Assembly (NCBI GenBank): GCA_027924645.1
Contig: BSBN01000845.1
Span: 1,674,001-1,738,000, forward strand
DNA: 64,000 bases
Reading direction: 5' to 3'
Source: Cunninghamia lanceolata
Lineage: Eukaryota; Streptophyta; Pinopsida; Cupressales; Cupressaceae
The notes under the pieces are model-generated. The model worked only from the letters and a program-made list of their open reading frames with translations. It ran no database searches and was not told the DNA's origin. Positions 60,391-64,000 of the stretch are shown here, piece after piece; the stretch's first letter is position 1, and each line of letters opens with the position of its first letter. Both the position numbers and the translations under genes were made by a program.

Positions 60391-61568
60391 CTACTATTTT
60401 TTTTTGAAATGGAGTAAGAAATTTATCAACATTTCTTGGTGACTGGCTGGGAGAGTGGGCCTGCTCACTCAGAACCCATAATTTTTGGTTTGGACAGAAT
60501 TAGTGCATGATCATTGGGCATAGAGTCAAGTATCTAAAATTGAAAAATCCATGGAAACTGAAGATACATCCGACCCTGAAGATGCATGATTGAAACACAC
60601 TCTGTAAAAAAAAAATTAACTGATCATTGCATATTGATCATTAAAATCTGAGATATAGAGACAAGCTGAACCACTGAGACTGACTAGATCCTCATACACT
60701 ACAGCAACTGACATTTATTGAAAGAAAACTAACTAAAATCTGAAATCTAATGCTACTGCTGACCAATACTACTGTTGTAGCAATTTATTCTGAAAACTAA
60801 AACTAATTACTAATAATTGAAACACAAGGGAATATGTCCATTAATTAGGACAACAAAGTAACTACCATATCTGATTATGCTTCTCCACTGAATCCACATC
60901 AAACTGAAAATGAACCAAACAAACTGTATGAAGAAATATAACAATATTTTGTACCTTTTTACTTCTCTATTTTCTAGAAGCTTATCCTTTACTTCAAAAC
61001 ACCAGTCATGCTGATCAACATGTTGTTCCTACATTAGTGGAGGGTAGGGAGGGAAAATAAAACATTGAAGTTCATTCCTCTATTTGCATCTGAAATATTC
61101 TACCAACAAAACTTCATCAGTGACTTCTTTTCTAGACTCTTCATTTGAATGATGACTCATGATAGTATCAAAACTAGGTGGGCAGGTGATAGAACCACCA
61201 AGAATAGTCTTGAATCTGATTAGAATCCCTTTGTGGAAGAAGAAGAATTTATAATGTGACTCAGCATGTGACATTGTGTGTGACACTTGGATCTTACAAA
61301 TACCCCTTTGATTCTCATCCTAATGAATCATTTGTTGCATCTGTGGGTCTTCATCAAAAAGAAGTAAGTACCTATTTTCAAAAATTGAAAACAAATCAGC
61401 ATAGGCATCTACCTCTATTTCAAAAAATTTCCCGTGACTACCTTCAACAAGCTTTGTGAATGAACCATACACTTGCTGAATTGTAAGACCTTCTATATCA
61501 AGAAGCTAATAACCTTGTTACAAAACTGAGAATAAATCCTCATCCTGCTCCAATTGCTACCCATGCAT

Positions 61569-62204
61569 CTATGTGCCATCCTCCTCTAGATGTGAAACTT
61601 CAGTGCAGAAATAAAGGCATTCATTCCTTGTAGATATTGGTATAATGTCATTTGCAATTTCTTCCTCAAGATGAGGTGTAGATGCAACATCACTTTGGAC
61701 CCAGTACTTTTCAGCTTCAAAGCCCCTCTTGAAGTACCTTTCATCTTCTAGAAGTGTCACTTCATAATCAACTTCTGAATCTAATTCATTAGTCATCTAA
61801 GTTTCTAAGTCATTCGTTGCCATGGATACATGATGCTCAGGATCATAGGGACTCACCGAATGAACAGGAGTCACCTTCTTGCTTGCATTTTGATCTTTGA
61901 GACTCAGATTTTCTTAGACATCAAAGTGATAAAGAACCTGATCTATAACTTCTATGGATGAATTTGTACCTACAGAGGTTTGTAATGCATAATTCTCAAG
62001 ATAATTGGGCATCCTCTGACTATATACATATTGATGTTCATACAGACTTGAAGGCATGAAATTTGGATCAGCAGGGTACATAGCTTGACCTTTTAACTCA
62101 TTGATCTCATAAGTGAGGGTTTTAATTAGTTTTTTCATAGCACTCATCTCCTCATGATTTGTCAAATCAGTAGGGAGGGTGGGTGGACTAAAATCTGTAT
62201 GCAT
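61569..62204 (-). pseudogene. Downstream frames of gypsy-like element, unidentified
   Basis: Two open pieces, 61914-62204 (96 codons, coiled-coil-like KKLIKTLTYEINELKGQ) and 61569-61796 (75 codons, acidic, EVDYEVTLLEDERYFKRGFE), follow gag on the minus strand. They probably belong to the end of gag or the gag-pol linker. No known domain is recognised. Confidence 0.5.
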
Positions 62205-62354
62205 CTAGCTACAAGAAAGAGTATGAGACAGGTTATCTGTACGAGGCATCAATGATTTTAAGGGCAGAAGAGACAACTTACCAGACACTATGAGATTACT
62301 TTCAGCCTTAATGGAAAGATCATATGATTGGGGCAAAGTTTCACCTCCAAAGGA

Positions 62355-62903
62355 TTATATCATGATAGATATTTTAGGGTCTAAAGCCTTTAAATAACAC
62401 AAGAATGCAAAGACTAGAGATGGTCTAATATTAACAGAGAATTTCTTCCATACCTTGTCAAATCTTAAATTGAAATCATGTATGGGCTCCATAGGATGCC
62501 TTTTGATGGTGATAAGATTATGGGTAAGGCTGCTGACATCCATCTTGTCTCTGAACTGATTGTAGATGAGCCCACCAAATTGATCCCATCTAGTGATTGA
62601 ACATGGCTGCAAGCTTCTATACCATTCTTTTTCTTTGCCTTTGACGGAAGCTACAAGAAACAAGAGAGCATGATTCTCAGTCATGACATTATGAATAGAG
62701 CATAAGTTTGCTACATCTTGAATGTGATCTATAGGGCAAACTAAGCCATCTCCAAGAAAGTGAGGTAATGCCTTCCAAGCTGTGTCAGGAACTTGACCCT
62801 GTTGTTGAAGAACCAGAGGACTTGAATCCCAAGTCACAAAAGGTAAATCCCTTTGAATATTTACGTCCACATATATACCAGGGGCTGCCATGGTTAGGAG
62901 CAA
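62355..62903 (-). pseudogene. Gypsy-type gag fragment
   Basis: A 182-codon frame that fits the retrotransposon gag domain of Ty3-gypsy elements, a particle-forming protein. It contains LVASVKGKEKEWYRSLQP, then SITRWDQFGGLIYNQF, matching the family pattern A..W...L....I..W..F...F, and HDFNLRFDKVWKKF. The start is probably the Met at 62888 (MAAPGIYVD). The frame stops at 62355, after ISIMI; a full gag would be longer and include a CCHC knuckle, which is not seen. Confidence 0.75.
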
Positions 62904-63070
62904 AGATCTAAGAAAGAACCTTCAGTAGAGTCACCAGATGGATGATTCATGCTCCTATGAGTAGATATTTTTGTGATTTTCTATCAAAATCACAAAATGC
63001 AGGGCAAAGATTCATTGAAAAAATAAAGACCCAAGCCTTTGAATCCAGTCCCACTGGGCATGCCAAAAAC

Positions 63071-64000
63071 TGTTGATACATAAATATGTGGGTCTCATCC
63101 AGTAGCAACATGGGAGGTTTCTGAGATGTGGGATTGACCCTAGAAACAACCTCTAGATTTTAGAGAAGCTGGCTCTTCTATTTTCAACGAGGGGTTGGGA
63201 AAGGGTTAGAAAGAAAACTAGATTGCAGAAATAAATGCCTAAATCTAAGGTGATTTGCCAGATTTGAAACAAATAGTTGCACAATGTCAAACCTTAAATG
63301 GTTAACTAAAATTTTAAAGAGCAAATATGCATGATTAAACCTAGTTTATAAACAGTTTAAACAAAGGCAAAAGAAGCAGAGAAATTAGAAATAAGAAATA
63401 GAGACACTCATATGCACAAGACAATATTCTCATTTATTTGAATGATAATAGGTTACAGAGGCTAAAATTGTTGCACAAAGTAAAATATTACGTCCTCCTA
63501 AAGAAAGAAACTATAAAGGCAAAAGAAAAACATCTATGTCTACTGCTCCAACTCTCTGATCTATAGAAAAAATAGAACTCTATATGTGAAGAACAATGTA
63601 TATCAAGGACTCCTTGAATGTGACCCGGATCTAGCTATTTTTAGCCCCCAAAACCCAACAAAATATCTCAATAGCCTCAACTGAAAATCTTAACTGACTC
63701 CCTTAAATCAGGCACCAATCTGGAAAATAACAGCAAATGCAACTAAATTGGCAATGAAAAATCTAAACTGAACTGAAACTTGGCTAAAAAATACAACTCT
63801 CCATCTCTTTACCTACAGGTGAGAAAATACTTTCACTGCCCCTTTTACCTCATGTAGCTTACTCATGGAAAAGAAATAAAGTGGTTGCATAATCATTTAG
63901 GGTTTTCATTTTGTTGTTTCTCGTGAAGAGTCAAAATCATTAAAATAGAATTTTAATGAAACCTCACTTTATTAGTTTGCTGTGGCTTTTAAATCTAACA
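63071..64000 (-). repeat. Right LTR of gypsy-like element, partial
   Basis: Starts TGTTGATACATAAA and matches 58366 to about 59300. Truncated by the window edge. Confidence 0.85.

Larger units (their letters stand above)
58366..64000 (-). mobile_element. Gypsy-like LTR element, gag only (minus strand, runs off window)
   Basis: The sequence from 58366 (TATTGATGCATAGC) is repeated from 63071 (TGTTGATACATAAA) and stays aligned to the window end. These are therefore the left LTR (58366 to about 60.4 kb, right edge unclear) and the start of the right LTR. On the minus strand the right LTR ends in GTATCAACA, followed by TTTTTGGCATGCCCAGTGGG, a plausible gypsy-type primer site starting TGG. The interior (about 60.4-63.07 kb) holds a gag and short trailing frames on the minus strand. 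No protease, reverse transcriptase, RNase H or integrase motif was seen. The flank before 58366 is GTACC; the other flank is outside the window. Confidence 0.78.

Overview
This is nuclear DNA from a seed plant with a large, repeat-swollen genome. Its features are AT-rich spacers, long LTR retrotransposons broken by many stops and frameshifts, plant-type tRNA-iMet primer sites, plant telomere-like TTTAGGG words and intron-less glycine-rich cell-wall protein genes. A gymnosperm, probably a conifer, fits best, but this is inference from genome style. No organelle or bacterial signature was seen, and no RNA gene.

Only three plausible host genes are intact, all paralogues of one small secreted glycine-rich protein (GRP). 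One is on the minus strand at 3.15-3.81 kb. Two are on the plus strand at 12.67-13.54 kb and 36.3-37.06 kb. The two plus-strand genes lie in a direct segmental duplication (unit A 11134-26071, unit B 34847-40610). Unit B is almost free of insertions. Unit A has been hit at least four times: by a 1.4-kb TRIM-like LTR element (14224-15613), a three-LTR tandem retroelement (16599-21333), a LINE fragment (22544-25540) and a Ty1-copia LTR/pol fragment (26072-29030). Unit B therefore supplies the empty site for each insertion, and in turn carries its own 217-bp MITE-like insertion. A broken fragment of the cell-cycle gene APC4 lies at 30885-31129.

Region by region: 1-1 kb LINE RNase H relic; 3-4 kb GRP copy 1; 5.87-9.92 kb gag-only copia element (minus strand) with TSD; 10.6-11.0 kb possible solo LTR; 11.1-26.1 kb unit A; 26-29 kb copia 3' end (minus); 30.9 kb APC4 fragment; 31.7-33.5 kb ORF1-only LINE with a 14-bp TSD; 34.8-40.6 kb unit B; 41.7-43.6 kb small LTR element; 44.8-45.1 kb copia gag relic; 45.6-45.9 kb telomere-like block; 46.8-54.6 kb complete-ended Sirevirus-like copia element with gag, no recognisable pol and about 3 kb of unidentified coding sequence; 55-58 kb LTR fragments; 58.4-64 kb gypsy-like gag-only element (minus strand) running off the window.

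The recurring theme is non-autonomous retroelements. Nearly every LTR or LINE copy here has ends and sometimes gag or ORF1, but no polymerase. The most unusual object is the 46.8-54.6 kb element, whose pol position is occupied by an unidentified, partly coiled-coil reading frame.
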